Assembly: GCA_022747635.1 (NCBI GenBank)
Contig: JAKTNV010000001.1
Location: 25,686,490-25,750,489 of the forward strand
Length of the DNA stretch: 64,000 nucleotides
Direction: 5' to 3'
From: Hetaerina americana
Taxonomy: Eukaryota > Arthropoda > Insecta > Odonata > Calopterygidae
Part shown: piece after piece, positions 25,401 through 35,240 of the stretch
Layout: every line of letters starts with the position of its first letter
How positions within the stretch are numbered: the stretch's first letter is position 1
The notes under the pieces: model-generated
Databases searched by the model: none
Told to the model about the DNA's origin: nothing
Seen by the model: only the letters and a program-made list of their open reading frames with translations
Program-made: the position numbers and the translations under genes

Positions 25401-26015
25401 TTCACCGAGATGAGTTCCCCAAGGCATAGGGGGTGAGAGAGAAGCGTTACCGCGAGGGGTTACCGAGGAGTAGCCGGGGGGGTTCGATAAAAAAAAATGT
25501 ATTCTCGTTCCTTGGTAATTGAATTAAAGACCCGGGCCCATTTTCACAGAGGCACAGGTACCTGCGTTACAAGTTTCCTGACGATATTTTAGAAGGGCTA
25601 ACTTTATAGTGTTCCACACTGGAAAATACGAGTAACTCAGCAAAACAGAGTTATGGACGACTATTGTGAAGTGCTATGATGGAAAGCTCATGGAAAATCG
25701 AAAAAAGTTCTATCTTCACATGATGGAGGTACAGTAAAGCTACGAAAGCGACACAAATAATTCCATTCCACAATTTCTTCTTATAAATTAACCATACTAA
25801 ACGGGTTTAGCATAAGTAACACATCCTTTTAATAGCTGTTTCATGACTCGCTACAACAGCATACACCTACTTAAATTTCATCGCAACCCCTACAATTTTC
25901 ACACCAGAAAATATATCCAAAGCAAACACTCACTCGTGGCAACGGTTAATTTTAAGGTATCATTGTTTACCAAACTATCATCTCCACCATATACTGTGAC
26001 CGTTAAAGCAAACAC
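22440..26015. other. Non-coding stretch, mostly AT-rich
   Basis: I recognise no gene, SINE head or transposase. Around 23280-23400 there are CT-rich runs, and 24000-24900 is very AT-rich. From 25400 to 25480 a short GC-rich run contains a near repeat of GTTACCG. Confidence 0.5.
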
Positions 26016-26022
26016 TAGGGCC

Positions 26023-26037
26023 GCTCAATAACTCCTT
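26023..26037 (+). repeat. Left terminal inverted repeat of the mariner
   Basis: GCTCAATAACTCCTT pairs with the right end of the same element with two mismatches. The true terminal repeat probably extends a few bases further out to the TA at 26016-26017. Confidence 0.6.
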
Positions 26038-26610
26038 ATAAATTCCTAGAGATAGCGCTTGTGGTCTCAGAAAAGGTTTATTTTTAGTATTAGTCTCCTC
26101 TCTCACTTGACCGTTGTTAAAGTTTCAGTCGATCGAAGCAACAAACTTTTGTTTGTTCAGAAAAATGGAAAAAAATTGTTTCGTGCGGTGATGAAACACT
26201 TCTATTTAAAAAGATTTACACAGATATAGATCAAAGTGGAGTTGGATGTAGTTCATGGCACATCTGTCCCTGTTTGCGACTGTTTACGATTGGATGGTAA
26301 ATGAGTTTAAATGTGGTCGTATATCCGCAAATTATGAGCATCGTTCGGCGCGTCCAGTGAAAGTGCCTTCATCAGAAACAATTGACAATATCCACGCTAT
26401 CGTTTTGAGGGATCGACCGAAGAAGGGCAAGACCATGATATAAGCAAGATGGGCGCTGCGTTTGGTTTCAATGGAGAATAAAAGCAATGGTGTGGTCGAC
26501 ACGGAGGCAAGTTAGGCGCTTTTTTGTCGCAATCCTGACGAGTTTCTGCATCGATACGCAACTCTGGATGAAACATGGACACACTAATACACTCCAGAGA
26601 CAAAGGAACA

Positions 26611-26754
26611 CTCGAAACAGTATCAAAATGAAATACACTATGTTATCCCACAGAAGAACAGATCTTCTGTGGGATAACATAGTGTATTTCATTTTGATAT
26701 GAAGCAATTCCACAAAGTTACTATGGATACAATTAACCAGATCTCGAAACAGTA
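26611..26754. repeat. Insertion flanked by 12-base direct repeats inside the mariner
   Basis: CTCGAAACAGTA occurs at 26611-26622 and again at 26743-26754. Removing the DNA between the repeats plus one repeat joins transposase codons for HSKQ and VIKGYPAPKK as in relatives, so the intervening DNA is a true insertion. The insert holds a 36-base-arm palindrome followed by 43 unrelated bases. A 12-base duplication is longer than the TA of mariner-like MITEs and resembles a LINE-type or repair-type target duplication. Confidence 0.8.
26621..26699. repeat. Perfect 36-base-arm hairpin
   Basis: The left arm (26621-26656) and right arm (26664-26699) are exact reverse complements, separated by a 7-base loop (AACAGAT). 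The first and last two bases of the palindrome are TA, so it can also be read as a 75-base palindromic MITE between TA dinucleotides. Perfect arm identity inside a badly decayed transposase suggests recent origin, arm-to-arm correction or an assembly artefact. Confidence 0.95.
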
Positions 26755-27323
26755 GGTTATTAAAGGTTACCCGGCTCCGAAGAAGGCGAAGACGGTGAAA
26801 TAGGCCGACAAGGTGATGGCCACAGTTTTTTGGGATGCACGCCGAATCATCTACATCGATTCCTTGCAGAAAGCACAAGCGATAAATGGATAATATTATG
26901 CGTAATTTATTGTGCCCGTGGAGCGTAGAAATCAAATACAAAAACGTACTCATTTGGCAAAGAAAAAAATCTCTTTCATCAAGACAACGCACGGGTGCAC
27001 ACCTGAACATTTTCGATGGCGAAAATTAAGGAATTAAAATTCACAATTATTAAAACAATCACCGCATCCACCACATTTGGTCCCCGGCGACTTTTTTATT
27101 TCCAACCCTGAAAAAATGGCTCGGCGGATAACAATTCACGTCGAACGATGAGGTAATCGCCAACAAAGATGCCTATTTTTAGGACCTGCGGAAATCCTAC
27201 TTTTTATACGGCTTAAAAAAGTTGGAGAAACGCTGGTAAAAGTACATTTGGCTAAAAAGGAGAATATGTTGAAGAGTAAAGAAAAATCTACCTTAATCTA
27301 ACATAATGTTTTATATTTTCCCC

Positions 27324-27342
27324 AAGGACTTATTGAACGAAC
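27324..27342 (-). repeat. Right terminal inverted repeat of the mariner
   Basis: AAGGACTTATTGAACGAAC on the + strand is the near reverse complement of the left end at 26023-26037. Confidence 0.6.
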
Positions 27343-27345
27343 GAC

Positions 27346-29555
27346 GCATAACTTTCCTAAAACCCAGAACGAAAATATGCGCATAATAAACGCACGATTA
27401 CGAAGCAGAAATATTAACCACGAACCTAAAAAAAGCCGACAGTTCCTTTTATTCGGTATAGGGTACAAAAAAAAACGAATGCACGATGTGATCTCGAATC
27501 CAATATAACTTACACTTTAAATAAATTTGCCCTCCTTTTCCTTTATTTCAAAACATTAGGCAACGCTAATTAACGTCCAGCCTACAGTGATATACAGATG
27601 GAAGAGAAGGCGAAGATCAAATTTTTCACATGTTACGTGCTTATGCATCGTGGATGATGCAATGAACGTGTAATACACCGGTAATTTTTAAGACGCCAAT
27701 TTTGATTTGAGGTATTACCTTAATTGATTTCACAACCTTATCATGACTTTACAAACCGAGAAGATTATAAAGATTTATCATGCATAAAAAATGATGAAAC
27801 GGAAAGGGAGAAATTCCCATTGTCGTAAAGAACTTACAACTCACGGCGAATAATCAATCTCTTACGTCTAAAAGACTTTCTCCTTTATTTCTACACACAG
27901 GCCGTACTAATGCAACAGACTCTGAGAGAGATATATCCACAATATTAAACGAGATTCTTTCGATTTTTCTGATTTTACAACCCAAGATTTTGTTCCGGCT
28001 GAGTTCCTTACGTCTGAACGATACATGGGGACGCTCTTTTATTCAAAATGCATAATGTCAATAAATACGGGGACATTAAAAAGTAAAAATTAAAATTGCT
28101 ATTTTACACTCGAGAACGAGTATCACCAAAATCAACCGCAATTACCTTGGGGTAAACGATAAATTGAGATGCTATTTTAGAAGAAGAGGCGGGGAGTGTG
28201 GTAAGAACAAAATTTAAACTAGACCCCCCGTAATGCTCTTAACTTTGGTTTGCTTTTCCTGTGACGCAACCATTCCTTAGCCTCGTCCCACGACGCACCT
28301 TATCAGGCATCAGGCGCATAATTCAGACGCAACTGCCGAGGATGGGAGAGAGGGATCTTTCCTTGATGAGTAATGTCTAAGCGCCCTGTCCAGGATTCAC
28401 ATTTTTAAAATGTCAACCCTCCCTCCCGGGAGACGTCACTCGGTGAATGAAGTGCCTCGACAGTGCGTCCTTCTCCGCCTCTAAGATGACATACGGACGG
28501 AAATGGAGAGATAAATTAAGGTAACCGGATAACTCTTCTCCAATTCTATATATCTCAGAAAATCATGGCCGTGTCGACGGAGAAAATTGCAACCGCATAC
28601 TTCGATGATCCCGCCAAGATCTATTTCTCGAGCTTGTGGAAAGTGGACGTGTCGATGCCCAGGGCCGACGTCCCATCCCTCGGAAACATCCATTCTCCAC
28701 GTGTGGCAATACAAATGTAAGCTGTGTCATCAACTGTGACATACTACTTATCAACTGCCGGAAAATATATAGATCTACTATTACATATCTCAGGATGATG
28801 ATGACGGCATGGTCGACCGCTGGCCCAAGTAAGAGAATCCACTTACCTGCAATAAAGAGAGATGAAAAAAAATTAAAATGAGAACAGAATCAGTTGCAAT
28901 CGATGCTGCAATCAAAAGATACCAATAGAAGTAAAGCGAAAGATGCATTCAATTTTCCAGAGAATCGGATGAATAGAATAGGGAAATGGGATATGGAAAT
29001 GAATGAAATAAGGGTGCTTATGTTCTACAACATTCCATTTGAAAGGCATGACACATGTGACCATGTTTTTGCTTGATCTAAGACATTAAATCCTAAAATC
29101 CAAGAGAAGAAAGAAATTAAATGCAAATCATTGTAAAAACGCCACCTTCCTGCCTGAATCTGGTTATTAAAATTCGCACACGACAACATATAAAAATGTC
29201 CATACGCTTACTTAGTATTTACATTTCGATTTATATCGAACAACCACCAGGGAAAATGAGTAGTTCACATTAACCATTTCCAGGCAAGACAATTGCAGAC
29301 TAAAAAGAAACAAGCCAATAATAACAAAAGCATATGTTTCGGTATCACGCTTGATGTGTCGAAACAGTTTCGCAATGGCAATAAATACGATTAGAGTTTC
29401 CAACTTAATGGTACTTAATTATAACTAGGTTCTAGGATTAACTAGTAGCTTGAAAATCATGGAGTAATAGTCATATATTATTCAGCAGAAAATTCGTAGA
29501 GAAAATTATGTTTCTTACACAAAATCCATTTTTACATTGGTATGATACTCAGCAC
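27346..29555. other. Non-coding stretch, no gene recognised
   Basis: No gene or repeat family was identified. Open frames are below 85 codons with no motif. A short GC-rich segment lies near 28400-28480. Confidence 0.5.
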
Positions 29556-29559
29556 TCTC

Positions 29560-29715
29560 TGGCCGGAATGAGCTCACTCGACTTAAGGCCCTAAGGTGCG
29601 TGAAATACACACGTTCAGGGTTGGAGAGCCTGAGTGAAGTGTATCGTTCAGGTATGAACCTAGAAGTCTCCGAAGGGAGAGACCAAGCGTTCTATAGCAG
29701 TGACCAACTTAGTCT
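29560..29715 (-). mobile_element. SINE family B, head portion, minus strand
   Basis: The minus strand reads TGGTCACTGCTATAGAACGC, a box A-like region, then TAGGTTCATACCTGAACG as box B, then GGGCCTTAAGTC and GAGTGAGCTC. These last words match the body of the copy at 19540-19850. The 3' domain (GTCGGATGGGACGTTAA) is absent, so the copy is 3' truncated. Confidence 0.55.
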
Positions 29716-29773
29716 GGCTTAGTCTATAACAGAACTGATATAAATAAAAGCAATTTACCATAACCGAAGACAC

Positions 29774-29827
29774 CGTGACAGAGACTTTATAAAATGTCAC
29801 TTTTCGTGACAGAGACTTTATAACATG
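29774..29827. repeat. 31-base tandem duplication
   Basis: CGTGACAGAGACTTTATAA occurs at 29774-29792 and 29805-29823, followed by AATG or CATG respectively. The two units are 31 bases apart with one mismatch in the shared 23 bases. Confidence 0.75.
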
Positions 29828-30014
29828 CTTCGAAAATTTATTCCTACAGCAATGTTGCGAAATCGAACCCGCCTCTCATTTGCATTAATGAGAGCAGAAT
29901 TGTTTCATAATGAAAGAGCGAAATCTCCAAAATGGTAGCAGTGGGAGCATAACCTTTAATCCACTCCTCCAGGCGTCTAATTATACAATAGGCGATTTAA
30001 TGTGCAAGAGGGGA

Positions 30015-30022
30015 TATAAATA
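30015..30022 (+). promoter_or_regulatory. Possible TATA box
   Basis: TATAAATA matches the TATA consensus and is followed by GC-rich DNA for about 100 bases, an arrangement seen in core promoters. No downstream gene was recognised, so chance is a real alternative. Confidence 0.2.
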
Positions 30023-30119
30023 AACCAGCGCGGCGGTAACGTCGGCAGAGACGCCTACTTGAGGGCACGTCAAGACGCAACTGAAGCCGGCATCATCGAG
30101 CGAACGGGCATTTTTGCAC

Positions 30120-31980
30120 CTCCCGCCCTCTAGGAGACACCGCCCGCAAGTCAATGAGGTCGCTCATGAATTATATCACCAAGGCGACGACGTGGGACAT
30201 CGCCAAAGGTGTGGCATGCGAAGCTCACGAACCCTCTATTACCCCCCTTCCCTCTCTCTCTCTCTTCCCCAAAACTACTCAATCGTTGAATTAACTGCTG
30301 GGAAAATAAACATCCGCTATCACCTCTACAATACACGTAGTTTCAAAACTATCTTACACGACACCTACTCACATTGAGCACCCATTTCTTCGAAATCGTG
30401 TATTTCCTCGCCGTGATGGAATGTTACCGAAAGCATTTAAGAAAAATAACCATTCACCATTCATAATTTCCCATATTTTACAATTATTCAACGTGCAATT
30501 CGCATTTTTACGGTTAACACTTACGCAGTTGAGTGTGTGCATCCCCAAAAGATATCATTGTATCATTTATACTTCGTAATACGTGCCTTCCCTTTCTTGG
30601 TAATGGCGTTCTAAGGAATAGCGATTATTCACGGAGAAGTGTTGATGGTTTAAGCGACAAATTTCCACAGAAAACCTCCTTGAGGTTGGTACGGACAATG
30701 CGAAGAATAATCTCATTCCGAGAGTTGAGAACAATAACGCAGTCACGCCGAATCACTTCTCCGTACTATTAGTAGGAATGCTTAAAAATTTCCCATCGTC
30801 TGAGGGCAATGTCGCGACTTACAGAAGTATCCCCCCCCCCTCCGCCGGGTGACAATGGCAATCTAGGGTTGACATACTATACGATCCTTATTTTTAGGTT
30901 AGAGAGAGGTGGGCGCCTCACGAGGAAAGGCTTCGTTCCTCGTGACACCGAGTTGAGCAATTGCTAGGAGACGGACCGTGTTTCTTGAATTGAACGAGGC
31001 AAAATGTTCTTAACGCCAGAAAACGCAAAGGTCAAAATCGCAGAAAATAAAATGAATAACTAGACTATAATTACCCTTCAAAATGATATTATTTACTTTA
31101 CTGTATCTGGGTCGGTTCCTAAATTTAGAATCATCTTCTCCATTCACAATTTTCACTAGCTCATCCGTCAAGGGTTCTGCATCTTTCCCTCACCTTCCAG
31201 TCGTCTGACATTTAAATTTTTGTCTCCTTTTCTCGCAGATCCTTCTATCAAAACGTGTGGTATAGAATTTCTTTCCAGCTAGTCGCGCCCCTCTAACAGT
31301 AGTTTTCTTTTTTTAATGTTCATATACACCTTACACAAAGCACATCAAATGAGCAGTACTTCACTCGAGCATTTGCTTGAAATTGGCAACCTGATAAATC
31401 GTATACCTATGTGCTCTACATCATAACATATATACTCTATATGTCATTAACATATATCACAAATTAGACGGCTTTATAATACAAGACCAAAGCATGGAGA
31501 ACTGAGAAAGGATGGCGGAATATTTGGTCAAATGAAAAGACCAGACGAACCCATCCAGGGGAATTTGTTTAGCAAACCATGTAGAGTGCCAATTAGGTTT
31601 TACATTCAAGGGGACTTTAAATACATCAGTTTTACTTAAAATAATAGAAAATATTAACAATTCACGATAGTTAAAGGAGCTGCCTGAAGCAGGGATTAGT
31701 AACTTATGCCAAAGGCTTATTTATATAAGTCATACAAAGTAATGATGGGTAAAGATCTACGGAGCATTAACGTCTCTAATACCATCTCCATTCTTCATTC
31801 CTAAACGGATGATTGCATTTGGGATAGTAGTAACAAGAAGAATTCGAACTGTGCCGCTGTTAATGTTAGACCCGGTTTATCTGAAAGGCAATAAATATTT
31901 TTTAAATCCTCCACTCATTTTAGATAAATGTGTGCAGTAACGGATGGAAGGACCTCTAGGACCTCTAGGGAAGTCTACAG
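30120..31980. other. Non-coding stretch with one strong small hairpin
   Basis: No gene was recognised. The hairpin at 30918-30945 is listed separately. A run of about 13 C lies near 30830-30842. Confidence 0.45.
30918..30945. repeat. Perfect 10-base-pair stem-loop
   Basis: TCACGAGGAA (30918-30927) and TTCCTCGTGA (30936-30945) are exact complements around the loop AGGCTTCG. The stem is half GC, making it the firmest small hairpin I noticed outside the mariner insertion. Its role is unknown. Confidence 0.6.
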
Positions 31981-31982
31981 AG

Positions 31983-32075
31983 TGTGCAGAGTTGGACTAC
32001 TAACCGAAGGGCATGGGTTCGATTCCTGGTGACGCCTCTTTCCACCGATCTTCGGCTTAATGACTATGGCTGATT
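31983..32075 (+). mobile_element. SINE family A, internally deleted
   Basis: The head reads GTTGGACTACTAACCGAAGG with box B GGTTCGATTCC (about 32015-32025), matching the copy at 15650. Directly after GCCTCTTTCC it jumps to ACCGATCTTCGGCTTAATGA, the family's 3' domain. The middle of the body (about 150 bases) is missing. Confidence 0.65.
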
Positions 32076-32079
32076 GATT

Positions 32080-32610
32080 GGGTCCGAATCCAAACCACCA
32101 CCTCGAGAAAAAATGTGACTTCCAAGGAAAGCAATTGTGTGTGCACGTGAATCACGAAAGCAAGGAATTTTGTCGGGTAAAATTAGAAAAATCAAGGATT
32201 TTTACCAAAATATAATTTCACAGGTCATATGCTCTCCATAACATTTAATACCCTCTATAAGTCCTAATAAAACGAGTAAGAAAATTTTTTCAATGCATGG
32301 CGAGATCTAAAGATTCACTCTTATCAGTTATTCAATCTAGTGTCTTTTTTTAGTAGAGCTAGCCTCACACTTCCAAAGGGGAATTAAACCGGAAAAGGCT
32401 GTAGAGGATTTTGAACGAAGACGGTTATACCTAAACACGTACGACCTGAAACAAAAGTAAGAACAGGAGAGCAGTTATCAGGTCATTCCTTGCCAATTCC
32501 GTGGAGATAATGGTGCAGACAATCAAAACGAAACTTATAATGCAAACTGCGATACTGATCACACTGAGAAAAATTGAAGAGGATAGACAAGACGAGCACT
32601 TAGAGGGAGT
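32080..32610. other. Non-coding spacer between two SINE remnants
   Basis: No gene or repeat was recognised in this AT-rich segment. Confidence 0.4.
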
Positions 32611-32611
32611 A

Positions 32612-32753
32612 CGCCGTCCGTCGGATGGGACGTTAAGCTGCGGACCCCTTGGCGGCTTTCTTTCCACCCTCCATCCTTTCCTGTCCATCCCTAACGGCGC
32701 AAACGACCTTAGGTGTCGTTCACATCCACATAATACTCCTACTACAAAGCAGA
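32612..32753 (+). mobile_element. SINE family B, 3' domain fragment
   Basis: GCCGTCCGTCGGATGGGACG and GTTAAGCTGCGGACCCCTTG align with the 3' domain of the copy at 19681 onward. Further similarity covers the C/T-rich stretch, CCATCC and the closing CTACTAC. The tRNA-like head is absent, so the copy is 5' truncated. A deletion of roughly 40 bases relative to the 19.5-kb copy follows the GGCGGCTTTC stretch. Confidence 0.7.
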
Positions 32754-32754
32754 G

Positions 32755-33950
32755 TTAGACATGAGAACATCAGTGATTCATATAAAACACCAGCCATAAC
32801 TGAATGTGTAAATAAAAGAAAGGTGAGTTGGATGAACATGTAACATAAAAGGGAGAGATGCGGATAGTAAAGAGAGCAATGCATTGAACAAAAATCTAGA
32901 GGAAAGAGAAACTTGGGTCCGTGCAGAAGATGGCCAGATAATATTTGCCAGTTAAAGGGAAACAAGACACAGCAGGCAGAAACACCTTCGGGGAAGGAGT
33001 GATCTGATGACGAGCCCAGAGATGATTCCAAGTTTAATTTTGATTCTTTAGCGGGAATTAAAATGTTCATACTTTTTGGGTTTATTAATACACCCTAGGG
33101 GACGTAAATTACGTCACCCACACAGGCAGGAGGGGCTGAATGAGGCAAGGGGGGAGTGGAAGATGCGCAAGGATTGGTAATATATTGAATCAAAAATAAT
33201 TTAAATACAGTGGGCTTGAATTATTCGAAAGGTTGGAATGAGTCAAAAATGGTCAAGGGAAGTGTTACGTCAATATGAACGATCCCCTGAGTGTTATTTG
33301 CACATAATCACAATGGCGAATAAATTCGAAATACACGACTTCGGGGAAATAAGCAAATGAAAATTCCATTACTTTTGAGGTCATTTTCCAGGTAAAATTT
33401 TGTGTTTTTTTTTCAAAATTATTTTCCAATGTTTATGATATTCTCGATGTGAAGGTCGGTCACGTAGTCACCGCACCATATTAATATTTCAGGGAAATTG
33501 ACTTCATAACCTACAGAATTTTAATAAAAGGGGGAAAATAAAATCAATAATAAACGAAGAGATACCATTCACTAGCGAGAACTTTTTTTTTAATTAAAAA
33601 CTGAAATACCTAAATCTAAGTAATATTAATTAATTTTGAAAGGCTTAATTGACAATTGCATTCCTACAAATAAAAAAAAATTCTAGCCTAAGCTGGGAAA
33701 ATGAATAAACCCTATGTTTCACAACAAAGAGTCATTTCAATTAGAGAATTTACCGGCCACACACACTCCCGGCATTCGCTTCGTCAGCGCCTACCGATAG
33801 TCGCCTCAGGTAGGTCGGGGTAGATGATAAATTTTACGGAGAATTGAAGTCCAACAGCCTCCACAACTCCGGCCACTTCATTGGCACAATAAGATGGCCA
33901 AGATAATCACGCGCGAAACAATCTACTGGTCACGCCTCGATGACGCGATC
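32755..33950. other. Non-coding stretch, no gene recognised
   Basis: Nothing recognisable was seen. The DNA is AT-rich with homopolymer A and T runs. Confidence 0.5.
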
Positions 33951-34520
33951 ATGAAAAAGAGTGGTGACCGATGATGAAGACAAAGAGACCGTGGGGAAGA
34001 CGACTCCAGGGATACACTCCGGGGCAACACCTCCTAGAGGGCGAAGGAAAGCTACAAATGGCTTCCGCCGGCCCGTGGTGGCATACCGAGGACTCCCGAG
34101 AGCACGTTGGGACACCGTAGTAGTAGTGTTGCCCGCGGCGGAGTCGTCGCCACCCCACACAAAGGTCAAAGGGACGTATTTTAAACATGGAAAAATGATC
34201 GATTGCAGTTGTGGCTTGAATCTCCCGCCTGCCGACCGAGCCCGCAATCACGGCATATCCCGTGCGACCCACTTTCTTCCCTCGGCCCCTCCGCCCTCCT
34301 CCCCCCTCTTTTCGCCTCACCCTTTATTACCTCTCTCCCTTCCCCCCTGTCACCTCACAAATCTCCCGTCCCGAAGAGTGAGGGAGGAACCTCCCTTGAC
34401 GGAGAGGAGGGGGTGACGCCCCCAAAATCACGCGCGGGGCCATGAGACTTGGCCGAGGGGGTCTGGAACAGGGCGGCGACCGACAGGATCCGGCCGAAGT
34501 CCTTGGAAACGGTATCTTAA
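33950..34520. other. CpG-rich patch
   Basis: GC content and CpG frequency are high for about 570 bases, ending abruptly near 34520. Open frames of 80-151 codons exist on both strands, with Pro/Ser/Arg-rich translations and no domain. It is a candidate promoter or first exon. Confidence 0.4.
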
Positions 34521-35160
34521 AACCGATTGAGTGAGTTCATTCCTGCCAATCCGTTCCCTTCTGACCTCGGGTATAATGCTGACGTGTGATGGAAATGACC
34601 GTCGCGTGATTCAAGCAATAAGCCTCGTGAAGAATTGGGTTTTTGTCAATTATCTATGCAGAAATATTTATCTCAAGAAACCAAGCTTTGGAAAAATTTC
34701 AAAGTTGAGTCTTATAACGGGCAGCATATGAAATAAATTACTCATTCATTGCGGACATTTATTTATAAATTCTCCGTGTTTTGCAATAGCCAATTTTATA
34801 TGATGCAAGTATTCACGGCGGTACCTCGCACACTTTAAACTATGCTAATCTAAGCAAGCCTTAATGCGACGCTGGATGACGTAGAAAAAACTAATAGTGG
34901 GCATCAGCGTGTCACAATGATGACGTATAAAGCATATTTCCTTCCTTAGGCCCTGACAATCACATTGATGTCCATTGTGATTCTAGGTCCTACATCGCAA
35001 AAACGTGGAGCGCATATACACATTCCCAAAACATTCGCAATTCGCGCACCATGACATTCTTCAAAACGAAGGAATGTCACATCGCCGCACCAAATACGGC
35101 TGCGCTTGATTCCCTTTCGAGGCAGCCTTTGCCTAATGTTTAAATACTTCGCCGAAGCCC
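34520..35160. other. AT-rich non-coding stretch
   Basis: No gene or repeat family was recognised. Confidence 0.45.
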
Positions 35161-35162
35161 CT

Positions 35163-35240
35163 CAATGAAGCCGAAGAGTGGACGATGCGCAAACTCTTAT
35201 TGGTCGCGGGTTCAAATCCCGGCCGTTGTCGAATTGTCGC
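35163..35240 (+). mobile_element. tRNA-like SINE head (family E), tentative
   Basis: A box A-like segment (AGCCGAAGAGTGG, about 35170) lies about 40 bases upstream of box B GGTTCAAATCC (35209-35219). The B box is flanked by GCG and CGG that could form a T-arm stem. No cloverleaf with a proper anticodon arm could be drawn, so it looks like a SINE head or tRNA relic and not a functional tRNA. Confidence 0.35.

Larger units (their letters stand above)
26165..27279 (+). pseudogene. mariner transposase, frameshifted and interrupted
   Basis: From the start codon at 26165, frameshifts garble the first 30 codons. Then ATVYDWMVNEFKCGRISANY and HRSARPVKVPSSETIDNIHA match the second helix-turn-helix and linker of mariner transposases. 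The first catalytic Asp is kept in LDETW (codon 26567-26569). The second is kept in HQDNARVHT (26983-26985). The third, normally in YSPDLAP, is gone: the sequence reads HPPHLVPGDFF, consistent with a three-codon deletion. The end reads ANKDAYF, then SYFLYGLKKLEKRW. Between codons for HSKQ and VIKGYPAPKKAKT lies the 132-base palindrome-bearing insertion. Catalysis is impossible because of the stops, frameshifts and lost Asp. Confidence 0.9.
26018..27345 (+). mobile_element. Nearly full-length mariner transposon, inactive
   Basis: The left end has GCTCAATAACTCCTT (26023-26037). The inward-reading right end has its near complement, GTTCAATAAGTCCTT (in 27324-27342 on the minus strand), with 13 of 15 bases matching. 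A TA lies just outside the left end (26016-26017), and mariners insert at TA. The span of about 1.33 kb fits an intact mariner of about 1.3 kb. It contains a broken transposase gene, and a 132-base insertion interrupts the gene. Confidence 0.85.

Noticed and set aside
26468..27010. 180-codon minus-strand open frame
   Set aside because: It is antisense to the mariner transposase and includes the palindrome. The plus-strand translation explains the region.
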